NCBI RefSeq assembly: GCF_029894335.1
Contig: NZ_JARXZC010000023.1
Span: forward strand, 52,883 to 116,882
DNA length: 64,000 nucleotides
From: Kitasatospora sp. MAP5-34
GTDB taxonomy: Bacteria; Actinomycetota; Actinomycetes; Streptomycetales; Streptomycetaceae
Reading direction: 5' to 3'
A program made the translations under genes and the position numbers. Positions 31,933 to 41,247 of this stretch are shown here, one piece after another. The notes below the pieces were generated by a model that had not been told where the DNA came from, made no database searches, and was given only the letters and a program-made list of their open reading frames with translations. How positions within the stretch are numbered: the first letter of the stretch is position 1; every line of letters starts with the position of its first letter.

Positions 31933-32337
31933 GTGACTGTTATCCGGCGTGGCACGCTCAGCGAGGAGACCTTTTTCGACGCGGTGGGCGGCGAGCCGAC
32001 CTTCCGGCGGTTGGTCCACCGGTTCTACCAGGGCGTCGCCGAGGACGAGTTGCTGCGTCCGATGTACCCCGAGGAGGACCTCGGCCCGGCCGAGGAGCGG
32101 CTCGCCCTGTTCCTGATGCAGTACTGGGGCGGCCCCCGGACGTACAGCGACGAGCGCGGCCACCCCCGGCTGCGGATGCGGCACGCCCCGTTCAAGGTGG
32201 ACCAGGCCGCGCACGACGCCTGGCTGAAGCACATGCGGGTGGCCGTGGACGAGCTGGAGCTCTCGGAGGACGCGGAACAGCAGCTCTGGGACTACCTGAC
32301 CTACGCCGCCGCCTCGATGGTCAACACGGCGGGCTGA
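31933..32337 (+). CDS. Truncated hemoglobin, group II (GlbO-like)
   Basis: A 134-residue 2/2 hemoglobin. Group II features are visible: FRRLVHRFYQGVAEDELLRPMYPE at the B/CD region with Tyr at B10, the YWGGP turn with its Trp at the G8-type position, and the proximal-His segment RMRHAPFKV. These proteins bind O2/NO and are linked to oxidative or nitrosative defence in actinobacteria. The GTG at 31933 is chosen because the Met-rich alternative upstream (31897) would add a non-homologous 12 residues. GACGAT, 6 nt before the GTG, suggests a leaderless start. It is a single gene, convergent with the next one after only 8 nt. Confidence 0.92.
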   Translation: MTVIRRGTLSEETFFDAVGGEPTFRRLVHRFYQGVAEDELLRPMYPEEDLGPAEERLALFLMQYWGGPRTYSDERGHPRLRMRHAPFKVDQAAHDAWLKHMRVAVDELELSEDAEQQLWDYLTYAAASMVNTAG

Positions 32338-32345
32338 CGGCCCGC

Positions 32346-33068
32346 TCAGCGCAGCGGGCTGAGGCCCAGCCCGGCCCCAGGGGCAGCACTGCTGCGCACC
32401 GCGATCGAACCGGCCGGTGCGCTCAGTCGCCGCCAGCCACCGACGCGGTGCACGGTCAGCGGCGCGGCGGGCTTGAGGAACCCCACCACGTAGGCGGCAT
32501 GCGCGGCCCGGAGCGGGAGCTCGGGCAGCGCCACGAGCGGACGGGACCAGATCTCGTCCGCGAGGGCGTCCAGGACGGCGCGGGTGCGATGGTGCTCCGG
32601 CACCGCCTCGCTGCGCTCCTTGAACTCCCGGACGGCGGCCATCACCTCGGGGAAGACCTGGGCGGCTGGCGGCTCGCCCACCGGCTGCCAGCCCGTGCGC
32701 GGCGGCAGCAGACCGGTCCAGGCCGGTCCCGTGACGGGCGCGGGCAGCCGCACAGTGCCGGCCCGCTCGTCCACGGACTCCAGCAGCTGACCGGCCGAGA
32801 CCGTGACATCGGCCGCCGCGTCGAGCCGCGCCAGCCGTACGGTCCGTACCGCCAACGCCCCCGCACCGCCGAGCGGCAGCCTCCCGAACACCGCGAGCAC
32901 ACCGGCCGGGCCTTCGTCGGTCGGCCCGGTTGCTGACGCTCCCGGCGAGGGGACTGCCTGCAGCCGCACCGCCGCCGCCCGGTCGAAGCGCAGCAGGCGG
33001 ACCAGGAAGGCGGACAGGTCCGCGGCCTCCCCGGCATCGGCGAGCAGGAGGCGGTCGGTGGTGGTCAA
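32346..33068 (-). CDS. Conserved hypothetical actinobacterial protein
   Basis: A 240-residue soluble protein, Ala/Leu/Arg-rich, without signal, TM helix or catalytic motif that I recognise. The opening (TTTDRLLLADAGEAADLSAFLVRLLRFDRAAAVRLQ) and a central WTGLLPPRTGW segment look like conserved blocks. The start is TTG at 33068 with a poor ribosome binding site. It follows the thioesterase gene on the same strand after 49 nt, so the two are probably co-transcribed. Its codon pattern matches its neighbours, which supports a real gene, but I cannot assign a function. Confidence 0.7.
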   Translation of the reverse strand: MTTTDRLLLADAGEAADLSAFLVRLLRFDRAAAVRLQAVPSPGASATGPTDEGPAGVLAVFGRLPLGGAGALAVRTVRLARLDAAADVTVSAGQLLESVDERAGTVRLPAPVTGPAWTGLLPPRTGWQPVGEPPAAQVFPEVMAAVREFKERSEAVPEHHRTRAVLDALADEIWSRPLVALPELPLRAAHAAYVVGFLKPAAPLTVHRVGGWRRLSAPAGSIAVRSSAAPGAGLGLSPLR

Positions 33069-33117
33069 CGGATCAGCTCACTCGGGATGGAGGCGGTGGC
33101 GGCAGGAGCGGCGGAGG

Positions 33118-33558
33118 TCAGCCGACGGCGACCGGCAGCTCGTCCATGAACCGGCTGAGGAAGTCCTTCTCCACCGGGCTGATCCGGCGCGGCCGGCCCT
33201 CGGCCAGGTCGTAGGGAACGACCACGGTGGACGCCCGGACGTAGACCGTCTCGGTGCCGTCCTCGGCGGTGTCCTTGATCTCGTAGGAGACGGTCAGCGA
33301 GGCCCCGCCGATCTTGGTCACCCACGTCTCGATCGTCACCGGCGCGGGCCGGTGGACCAGCGGGCGCTTGTAGTCGATCTCGTGGCGGGCCACCACCGAG
33401 CCACCCGCGAACTCCCCGGCACCGGCTGCGGTGGCCTGGGTGAACATGAAGTCGATCCGGGCCTCCTCCAGGTAGCGCAGGAAGACCACGTTGTTGACGT
33501 GCCCGAAGGCGTCCATGTCGGACCACCGCAGGGGGCAGGCGTATATGTGGCGTGCCAC
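33118..33558 (-). CDS. Acyl-CoA thioesterase, hot-dog fold (YbgC/4HBT type)
   Basis: A 146-residue hot-dog domain protein. The 4-hydroxybenzoyl-CoA thioesterase/YbgC signature is present (RWSDMDAFGHVNNVVFLRYLEEAR, with the catalytic Asp), and the expected beta strands follow (HEIDYKRPLVHRPAPVTIETWV). It hydrolyses acyl-CoA thioesters; chain preference is not evident. The start is GTG at 33558 with GAGGAGA 9 nt upstream. The hypothetical gene at 32346-33068 follows it. Confidence 0.9.
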   Translation of the reverse strand: MARHIYACPLRWSDMDAFGHVNNVVFLRYLEEARIDFMFTQATAAGAGEFAGGSVVARHEIDYKRPLVHRPAPVTIETWVTKIGGASLTVSYEIKDTAEDGTETVYVRASTVVVPYDLAEGRPRRISPVEKDFLSRFMDELPVAVG

Positions 33559-33680
33559 GAAATGTTCTCCTCAACCTCTGATTACCCACCGGTAGCTCAC
33601 TGGCGACCGGCGGCGGCCCGGCAGACCACCTTCACAGCAGCAGCCTGCCGGGCCGTTGTTGCGCGGGCATTGCGCCTAAG

Positions 33681-33762
33681 ACCGACCAGCAACTGGGGGG
33701 CGGCGGCGCGGGCCGATGGCTGTCGCCCCGCTCCTTCTTCCACCCCCCAGTTGCCGGTCGGT
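33681..33762. terminator. Long-stem inverted repeat after ettA
   Basis: Two 20-base arms (33681-33700 and 33743-33762) are complementary with one mismatch and enclose 42 bases that can form their own GC-rich stem. The element begins 8 nt beyond the ettA stop (minus strand) and lies in front of the thioesterase gene, so it probably ends ettA transcription. Confidence 0.65.
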
Positions 33763-33769
33763 CTGACCG

Positions 33770-35434
<1,665 letters not shown>

Positions 35435-35689
35435 GTGAGATCGCTCCGGCGTCGTCGGGAGTATTCGGGTTGCAACCTTTCCATTGTGCCGCACTGGGCC
35501 GGGGCTCCCGAACCGGATATCCGCCAGGGCCCTGAGCAGCGCGGACGGGAACATCCCCGGGCCGGAAGCCGACCGGCCCCGCCCCCACCGAGGGGGACGG
35601 AGCCGGCCGGCACTGCCGCGCGGTCGGCCGGCCGTCAGCCGTCAGCCGCTGCTACGAACGGCGGACTGCGGACTGCGGCCGGGCCACCG

Positions 35690-37123
35690 TCAGCCGCTGG
35701 TGCGGCTGTGCCGGCCACGACGGCGCAGGGCGAAGACCGCGCCGCCACCGGCGATCACCAGCGCACCGGCGATACCGGCCAGCAGCGGGGTCTCGCCGCC
35801 GCCACCGGTGAAGGCCAGGCCGCCGCCGGGGGTGCCGGTGGCGCTCGGGGACGGAGTGGCACTGTGACCGGTGCCCGGGGTCGGGCTCGAGGTCGGGGTG
35901 CCGGTGCTGCTGGTGGTCTTGCAGTTCAGGACCGACTTGAACTCCTGCTTGAAGCCGTTCGGGCCGGTGACGACGATGTCGTACTTCTGGCCCTCGGCCA
36001 CCTTGACCGGGATGCTCTGGGTGCCCTTGGGCTTCACCGTGACGGTCTGGCCGGCCAGGGTGAAGACGAAGTCCTGGTCACCGTTGTTGGTGACGGTCAC
36101 CACGACCGCGCCGTGCGCGCAGTCGACCTTGGCGGTCACGGCCGGGATCGGGCCGGTCGGGGCCCAGGTGACGGTGGCCGTGGCGGAGACCGAGACCGAC
36201 TTCGCGCCGGCCAGGATCAGCGTCTGGCTGTGGTTGCCGTCCTCGTCCGCGCCGGTGAAGACCCGGCCGACCGGGATCTCGACCGAGCTGGTGGCCGTGA
36301 TCGTGCCCGTCCCGGGCGCCGCACCCGCAGGGGCCTTGGCGAAGATCGCGTCGCCGCCCTTGACACTCTTGACGACGTTGCCGGCCGCGTCGGTGAGGAC
36401 CAGCCCGGCCTTGGCCGCCACCGGGTCGAGGCCCAGGTCGACGTGCGCGGCGGTGGTGTCGACGGTGATCGGTCCCAGCCGGTCGCCGCTCTTGCCGGAG
36501 ACCGAGCCCGGGTTCAGGGTGAGACTGGCCTTCGGCTCCCCGTCCGTGGCCCCCTGCGCCTGGTCGATCAGGTACTGCGTGAGCTGCTCGGCCTTCGCGT
36601 CCTGCTGGTGCACAGGGACGTTCGGGTCCGAGAAGGACCAGACGGCGACCTGGGTGCCCGCAGCGGCCTCGTCCGCCGTCAGGCCGTCGAGCTGGGTGCC
36701 CTTGGCGGACGCGTCGGTGGCGAGCTGCCCCGGGCTGACGTTGGGGTACGAGTGCTCAAGAATCCACTTGATCTTCGGGCCGGCCGCCCCGGCCAGCGAG
36801 CTGGAGCCCCAGTCGGTCTCCTGGTACCTCGCGTTGTCCCGGGTGCCGTTGAGGAGGTCGATGCAGTAGACGGGGAGGTTACTGCCGTCCGAGGCCTGGA
36901 TCGCGAACAGACCCGCCTGGCCGAACTCCTGATGCCCCGGCGCGTCGATGGTGACCGGCTGACCATGGCTGAGGCCGGGGAGCAGGTGCGCCGTCACCCC
37001 GGAGCCGCCGGGGGTCGTGGCGGAGGCCGAACCCGCTGTCATGAGCCCGCCACCCACCAGCAGAGTAGACGTGAGCATGACAGTGCCTATGCGGGAGAGA
37101 GCCCGCCCCTGCTTGTGGAACAT
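35690..37123 (-). CDS. Thioester-domain surface protein with LAxTG sortase signal
   Basis: A 477-residue secreted protein. A signal peptide (1 to about 35, ending GSASA) precedes a thioester domain (about 40-215) with the expected Cys87 (LPVYCIDL) and Gln158 (GTQVAVWSF), which would form an internal Cys-Gln thioester able to bond covalently to host or neighbour molecules. Two or three Ig-like beta domains follow, then a Ser/Thr/Pro stalk, the sorting motif LAFTG, a hydrophobic helix and a basic tail (RRRGRHSR). LAxTG is the signal recognised by class E sortases in Streptomyces, so the protein should be linked to peptidoglycan. The ATG at 37123 has GGAGGGA upstream. Adhesin-type function is inferred from the domain. 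Confidence 0.88.
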   Translation of the reverse strand: MFHKQGRALSRIGTVMLTSTLLVGGGLMTAGSASATTPGGSGVTAHLLPGLSHGQPVTIDAPGHQEFGQAGLFAIQASDGSNLPVYCIDLLNGTRDNARYQETDWGSSSLAGAAGPKIKWILEHSYPNVSPGQLATDASAKGTQLDGLTADEAAAGTQVAVWSFSDPNVPVHQQDAKAEQLTQYLIDQAQGATDGEPKASLTLNPGSVSGKSGDRLGPITVDTTAAHVDLGLDPVAAKAGLVLTDAAGNVVKSVKGGDAIFAKAPAGAAPGTGTITATSSVEIPVGRVFTGADEDGNHSQTLILAGAKSVSVSATATVTWAPTGPIPAVTAKVDCAHGAVVVTVTNNGDQDFVFTLAGQTVTVKPKGTQSIPVKVAEGQKYDIVVTGPNGFKQEFKSVLNCKTTSSTGTPTSSPTPGTGHSATPSPSATGTPGGGLAFTGGGGETPLLAGIAGALVIAGGGAVFALRRRGRHSRTSG

Positions 37124-37274
37124 GAAAGATCCCTCCGGGCTGGGCCATGCCGATGGCAGCCCGCCTTGCAAAGCAGTGCGCCCTGTGCGGCACTGCTGCA
37201 CCTGTGTGAACGAGACGCATCATATTGAGCCGCAGGCGCTCTCAAACCTCCGCGCCAGCCCAGATCGCTTCCGT

Positions 37275-37303
37275 ATCTATATTGTTATCAAGGAACTGAT
37301 CAA
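37275..37303 (-). promoter_or_regulatory. Candidate promoter of the thioester-protein gene
   Basis: Within an AT-rich island (about 37205-37340) the minus strand reads TTGATC (37298-37303), a 16-17-bp spacer, then TATAGA/ATAGAT (37275-37281). This fits a vegetative -35/-10 and leaves a leader of about 140 nt before the ATG at 37123. Confidence 0.5.
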
Positions 37304-37407
37304 CCAGTAGAGTTGACGGCTCAACAGAATCTCACCGGGAATCAGGAACAGTCGCCGTAGTGCACACTTCCCACCCGGAAGTGCCCGCGCCGGGCAACTC
37401 TCCGATC

Positions 37408-37983
37408 TCAAGCGGTAGTGACACGGTCAGTACACGCAATGCCCTCGCGAACCACCTCCCCCATCACCTCCCCCACCATCAACTCGACCGGCTCGGCGCC
37501 CCGCCTCGCCTCGACCGCCGCCACAATCCAGTCGGGCACCGCCTGTTCCACCGGAGCGACCGCCGACCCGAGAGCGGGGACCTCCTCACGCGCCGAACGC
37601 CCCGCCACCAGTTCGGGCTTGGCCTGGACCGCCCAGCGGAACGCCGACGTGCCCCGGGCCAGATCATGGCCGACCGCCCTGGCGTCGATCTCGACCACAC
37701 AGCGGCGCTTGTCCTCCTCACCCCACTCCCTGATCCGCAGTCGGCCACTGACCACCACCGGATCGCCCCTGTTGACCGAACTCACCACGTTGGTCGCCAG
37801 CCAACGCCAGGCCACCACCGTGACCCAGTTGGTGTCACCGTCCACCCAGTCGCCCTTGCTCCGGTCGTACCGGCGCTCGGTGGCCGCCATTCGGAAGTTC
37901 GCAACCGGGACTCCGGCGGACGTTTGCGCGTAGCTCACCGCCGACGCGACATTGCCGACCATGGTTACCAAGGTCTCGTTCAC
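37408..37983 (-). CDS. ssb: Single-stranded DNA-binding protein
   Basis: A 191-residue OB-fold SSB. The N-terminal domain (1 to about 105) shows MVGNVASAVSYAQTSAGVPVANFRMAATERRYD and the strand pattern WVTVVAWRWLATNV...VVVSGRLRIREW typical of bacterial SSB. The C-terminal region is not the acidic DDDIPF tail of the essential SsbA but an Ala/Val/Glu-rich extension, so this is more like the second Streptomyces paralog (SsbB), which functions in chromosome segregation during sporulation. The start is GTG at 37983 with GGAGG six bases upstream. Two DnaA boxes stand about 100 bp upstream. Confidence 0.88.
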   Translation of the reverse strand: MNETLVTMVGNVASAVSYAQTSAGVPVANFRMAATERRYDRSKGDWVDGDTNWVTVVAWRWLATNVVSSVNRGDPVVVSGRLRIREWGEEDKRRCVVEIDARAVGHDLARGTSAFRWAVQAKPELVAGRSAREEVPALGSAVAPVEQAVPDWIVAAVEARRGAEPVELMVGEVMGEVVREGIACTDRVTTA

Positions 37984-38031
37984 GGAACGCCTCCGCCCAT
38001 CGGAAATCACCGAGTGGAATCACTGCTGCGA

Positions 38032-38120
38032 GGAGAGTGACCCATCCTGGGAAATTTCCGCCAGTTCCTTCAGAAATCCTGTGGACAACTCCGGCATGTG
38101 GATAACTTGGGTCACTCTCC
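38032..38120. promoter_or_regulatory. Two DnaA boxes inside a 13-bp inverted repeat, upstream of ssb
   Basis: TGTGGACAA (38080-38088; TTGTCCACA on the other strand, the form preferred by Streptomyces DnaA) and TGTGGATAA (38097-38105; TTATCCACA) lie in the same orientation, 17 bp apart. They fall between perfect 13-bp inverted arms GGAGAGTGACCCA (38032-38044) and TGGGTCACTCTCC (38108-38120). The stretch is AT-richer than its surroundings. Confidence 0.7.
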
Positions 38121-38614
38121 GGAGTGAATCCGATTCAGAAATCGCCCACCGGGACCCCAGATCTTTCGGGGTCATGACAAGCCAAGGCGTGACCCGCGGC
38201 ACAGCCCGCCCCTACCCCCGGGCCGCCCGCCCCGCCAGCCCGTCCGATGCCCGAACGAGTGGACAGCAAGTGCATCGGTCCATGTCATCCGACTGACGGA
38301 ACCAAAACCCGCCCCCACCCGCCGCGCGTGCCGGGGCATTGTCCGCACCGAATCCATAACGGGAGGGGCGACAGCCCCGTAACGACTGCACAACGGCCAG
38401 CCTCAGAACGCGTCAGACCGCTGCATGGCCAGCCTCTACCTGCGATTATCGGACCGCTCCACCAAGACCGACACACCCGGCACACCGCTTGAAGACCCAG
38501 GGGAGTATCCAGCCCCCCTTATCCTGTCCCGGAACATCCTGTCGCGGACAGGGCCCAGGGGTTCGCCACCCCATCCGCAACCGGCCGACGCCCTCCCGGG
38601 CGGATGCCTGTCAC
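38121..38614. other. Gene-free region between the ssb leader and tRNA-Arg
   Basis: About 490 bases without a supportable ORF; the short frames found lack ribosome binding sites and protein-like composition. It includes a GAATCCGATTC palindrome (about 38125) and direct CATCCTGTC/ATCCTGTC repeats (about 38521-38542). It should hold the tRNA promoter, which I cannot place confidently. Confidence 0.5.
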
Positions 38615-38690
38615 GCCCCCATAGCTCAGCGGATAGAGCACCCGCCTTCTAAGCGGTAGGTCGCAGGTTCGAATCCTGCTGGGGGCACCA
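38615..38690 (+). tRNA. tRNA-Arg (UCU anticodon)
   Basis: A 76-nt cloverleaf: acceptor GCCCCCA/TGGGGGC, D arm GCTC...GAGC, anticodon loop CTTCTAA with anticodon TCT, T arm GCAGG-TTCGAAT-CCTGC, and an encoded CCA end. It reads the rare AGA codon (and AGG by wobble). The outermost anticodon-stem pair is a C-T mismatch. Confidence 0.95.
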
Positions 38691-38846
38691 CCTGTCACAC
38701 CACCCACACCAGCCTCGCGGCAGTCCTTGGCCCAGCTCCACTCACGGGTCACCGTTCGCATGTGGTCACTGCCCCACGAGCGGCACTCGGCGGGCAGCGG
38801 ATCCAGCAGGCACGGCTCCCAAGGCACGGCGCCCAGCCCGCTGCCC

Positions 38847-39512
38847 TCAGATGGCGTCGAGGTACGCGTCCAGCAGGTCCGTCTGCCGCTGCGGCGAGAA
38901 CTCCGTCGGCGCGAAAAGCGCCTGGACCACCAGCCCGAGCACGAAGCTCTGGGCCGCCGCCGCCAGTTCCTCGGCCGACCGCTCGGCAGGCAGTTCCCCG
39001 GCCCGCTGGGCCGCCGTGACCAACTCGGCGATCCGCTCACGCGATCGGCGGTACCGCGCGGCGTGCTCGGCGGCGAGATCCGGATCGGCCAGCGCCACAT
39101 CCCAGGAACCGACCCAGATCCGGTTGCCGGCCACGCCTGCGGGCGTGAGCGGCAGGATGTCGAGCAACGTCGCCCGCAGCATGGCCCGCCCCGCACCCCC
39201 ACCCCGGCCACCCATCCCCGCCACGCCCGCAGCGCCCGCAGCGCCCCCAGCGGCCGCACCCAGCACTTCGGCCACCGCCTCGGCAGCCGGGCGCGGCCGC
39301 TGCGCGGACCGCTTCTCCAGGACGTCCAGCGCGTACGCCACCAGCGCCCGCTTGTTCGGGAAGTAGTGCGTGAGCAGCCCGGTACTGGCTCCCATCCTGG
39401 CGGCGACGGCACGCAGGGTGAGCCCGCCGAAGCCGCGTTCGGCCAGAACCTGCCAGACCGCCTCGGAGACCTCGGTACGGCGGGCGTCGTGGTCTCCACG
39501 GGCGGGCGTCAT
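38847..39512 (-). CDS. TetR-family transcriptional regulator
   Basis: A 221-residue regulator. The N-terminal HTH (about 10-60) reads VSEAVWQVLAERGFGGLTLRAVAARMGASTGLLTHYFPNK, the canonical TetR pattern. The C-terminal ligand domain includes a Gly/Ala-rich insertion (about 82-105) and resembles BetI/TetR_C_6-type regulators. The start is the ATG at 39512: TACCAT lies exactly 7 nt upstream, giving a leaderless transcript. The CAAACGTTTG palindrome overlaps its promoter and lies between it and the divergent GNAT gene, so it probably represses both. The inducer is unknown. Confidence 0.88.
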   Translation of the reverse strand: MTPARGDHDARRTEVSEAVWQVLAERGFGGLTLRAVAARMGASTGLLTHYFPNKRALVAYALDVLEKRSAQRPRPAAEAVAEVLGAAAGGAAGAAGVAGMGGRGGGAGRAMLRATLLDILPLTPAGVAGNRIWVGSWDVALADPDLAAEHAARYRRSRERIAELVTAAQRAGELPAERSAEELAAAAQSFVLGLVVQALFAPTEFSPQRQTDLLDAYLDAI

Positions 39513-39530
39513 GGGCGCTATGGTACCTAC

Positions 39531-39540
39531 CAAACGTTTG
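39531..39540. promoter_or_regulatory. TetR operator between the regulator and GNAT genes
   Basis: CAAACGTTTG is a perfect 10-bp palindrome within a longer imperfect one (TACCAAACGTTTGTTA). It lies 6 bp upstream of the -10 box of the divergent regulator gene (TACCAT on the minus strand, 39520-39525). Confidence 0.65.
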
Positions 39541-39578
39541 TTATGTACCTCTCCCGCCAACGATCTCCGGAGGCCCCT

Positions 39579-40163
39579 GTGTACGCGATTCCGCTCGCCG
39601 ACGACGCCGAGCTGCGCCCGCTCGAACCGTGGCAGGCCGCCGAGTTCCTGGCCCACATAGACCGGGCCCGGGCGAACACCGACCCCTGGATCCCGTGGGC
39701 CTCGCGCTCCACCGACCTGGCGTCCGCCCGCGCCACCCTCCAGGGCTACGCGGACAGGCAGGCCACGGACACCGGCCGGATCTTCGGCATCTGGGACGCG
39801 GGCACCCTGGTCGGCGGGGTGATGTTCGTGCACTTCGACGCCGCGTCCGGCAACTGCGAGATCGGCGTCTGGTCGGAGGCGGCCGGTGAGGGGCGCGGCC
39901 TGATCAGCGCCGCCGTCCGGCACCTGATCGACTACGCGCTGGTGGAACGCGGGATGCACCGCGTCGAGTGGTACAGCAGCACCCGCAACGCCCGGAGTCG
40001 CGCCGTCGCCCAGCGGATGGGCATGCACCTGGACGGTGTGCTGCGCGAGTACTTCCCGCACAACGGCATCCGGCACGACAAGGAGGTCTGGTCCCTGCTG
40101 GCCCACGAGTGGCCGAAGAGCGGGAGCACCGCACCGGAGACCGTCTCGCCGGAGACCGAGTGA
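39579..40163 (+). CDS. GNAT acetyltransferase, RimJ/RimL type
   Basis: A 194-residue N-acetyltransferase. The fold is recognisable: substrate-side segment LRPLEPWQAAEFLAHIDRARANTDPWIPWA, acetyl-CoA pyrophosphate loop EAAGEGRGLISAAVRHLIDYAL and the late block HRVEWYSSTRNARSRAVAQRMGM, as in ribosomal-protein serine/alanine acetyltransferases. The GTG at 39579 is preferred because CGGAGG stands 5 nt upstream; the ATG at 39544 would lie inside the operator region. It is divergent from the TetR regulator. The target is not predictable. Confidence 0.88.
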   Translation: MYAIPLADDAELRPLEPWQAAEFLAHIDRARANTDPWIPWASRSTDLASARATLQGYADRQATDTGRIFGIWDAGTLVGGVMFVHFDAASGNCEIGVWSEAAGEGRGLISAAVRHLIDYALVERGMHRVEWYSSTRNARSRAVAQRMGMHLDGVLREYFPHNGIRHDKEVWSLLAHEWPKSGSTAPETVSPETE

Positions 40164-40333
40164 CACGAACCAGCTGACCTGAACCACGCGAACCCCACGA
40201 CACGGCACCCCACCACGCAGCACCCCACGACGCGGCCCCGGCAGTTGCCGGAGATCACACCCACCGCCGTGGTGCCGGGGCCGGCCGTTGTGGAAGGGTG
40301 AGGCCCGACCCCGAACCCGCCCGGAGGCACCCC

Positions 40334-41119
40334 TTGCCCCAGCACTTCGACACCGGAGTGGACGGCCTGCGCGTGACAGTCGAGGACGGCGGCGTCGCCG
40401 TCCTCGTCCTGGACCGGCCGGAGCGCCGGAACGCCGTCACCCTGGCAATGTGGCGCGGCCTCCCGGGGGTGCTGGACCGGCTCGCGGCACTGCCGGAGGT
40501 CCGGGCCCTGCTCGTGACGGGGGCGGGCGGCACGTTCAGTGCGGGGGCGGACATCACGGAGCTGGCCGAGGTGTACGCGGACCCGCAGCGGGCCGACGCG
40601 TACCACGCGGACAACGTCGCGGCGGAGGAAGCGCTGGCCGCCTTCCCGCACCCGACCATCGCCGTGCTGCTGGGCTACTGCGTGGGCGGCGGCTGCCAGT
40701 TGGCCGCCGCCTGCGACCTCCGCTTCGCCGCCGAGGGCGCACGGCTGGGTATCACTCCGGCGAAGCTCGGCGTGGTCTACCCGGCCGTCCCGACGGTACG
40801 GCTGGCCCGGCTGGTCGGGCCGGCCCGGGCGAAGTACCTGCTGTTCTCGGGTGAGTTGGTGACCGCCCGGCGGGCCGAGCGGTTCGGGCTGGTGGACGAG
40901 GTGGTGGAGGACGGCGGGACGTACGCCCGTGCCCTGGAGTTCGCCCGCCTGCTGGCCCGGCGCTCCCCGCAGACCATCGGCGCGGTCAAGGCCGCGCTGG
41001 CCGGCCCGCCGGAGGACGCGGCGGCGGCGGTCGCGCCGTGGGAACGCAAGTCCCGCGAGGCGCCGGACGTCCGCGAGGGCCTGGCCGCATTCCTCGAACG
41101 GCGCGAGCCCCGGTTCTAA
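40334..41119 (+). CDS. Enoyl-CoA hydratase/isomerase family protein
   Basis: A 261-residue crotonase-fold enzyme. The oxyanion-hole segment TFSAGADITELAE and the second oxyanion/active-site segment IAVLLGYCVGGGCQLAAACDLRFAAEGARLG are clear. One catalytic Glu position is replaced in the region GITPAKLGVVYPAV (Lys-Leu-Gly-Val rather than E-x-x-L-G), so hydratase activity should not be assumed; isomerase or other crotonase chemistry is possible. The TTG at 40334 is chosen for CGGAGG 6 nt upstream; the GTG at 40298 has no usable site. A 17-bp-period direct repeat (TTCCAGCCGCGTTCC at 41131 and 41148) follows the gene. Confidence 0.85.
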   Translation: MPQHFDTGVDGLRVTVEDGGVAVLVLDRPERRNAVTLAMWRGLPGVLDRLAALPEVRALLVTGAGGTFSAGADITELAEVYADPQRADAYHADNVAAEEALAAFPHPTIAVLLGYCVGGGCQLAAACDLRFAAEGARLGITPAKLGVVYPAVPTVRLARLVGPARAKYLLFSGELVTARRAERFGLVDEVVEDGGTYARALEFARLLARRSPQTIGAVKAALAGPPEDAAAAVAPWERKSREAPDVREGLAAFLERREPRF

Positions 41120-41202
41120 CCGCATCCCGGTTCCAGCCGCGTTCCAATTCCAGCCGCGTTCCGGCCGGTCCCGGCAGAGCCGAACAGGCCGGGCGCACGC
41201 AT

Positions 41203-41208
41203 TAGGAT
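41203..41208 (+). promoter_or_regulatory. -10 box upstream of the PAP2-like gene
   Basis: TAGGAT fits the TANNNT consensus and would give a leader of about 30 nt containing TGGAG before the ATG at 41248. Confidence 0.45.
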
Positions 41209-41247
41209 CACCGGGTCCATCCCGACCCATGTTCTGGAGTACGCCCG

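Noticed and set aside
32448..32936. A 162-codon plus-strand frame opposite the conserved hypothetical gene
   Set aside because: His/Arg/Gln-rich antisense composition; the minus-strand frame shows protein-like hydrophobic periodicity and sits in an operon with the thioesterase gene.
38020..38202. A 60-codon minus-strand frame upstream of ssb
   Set aside because: It overlaps the DnaA boxes, has no ribosome binding site and has no recognisable sequence features.
38615..38690. tRNA-Arg considered as an integration site
   Set aside because: No integrase gene, no repeated tRNA 3' end and no excess of foreign-looking genes on either side within the window.
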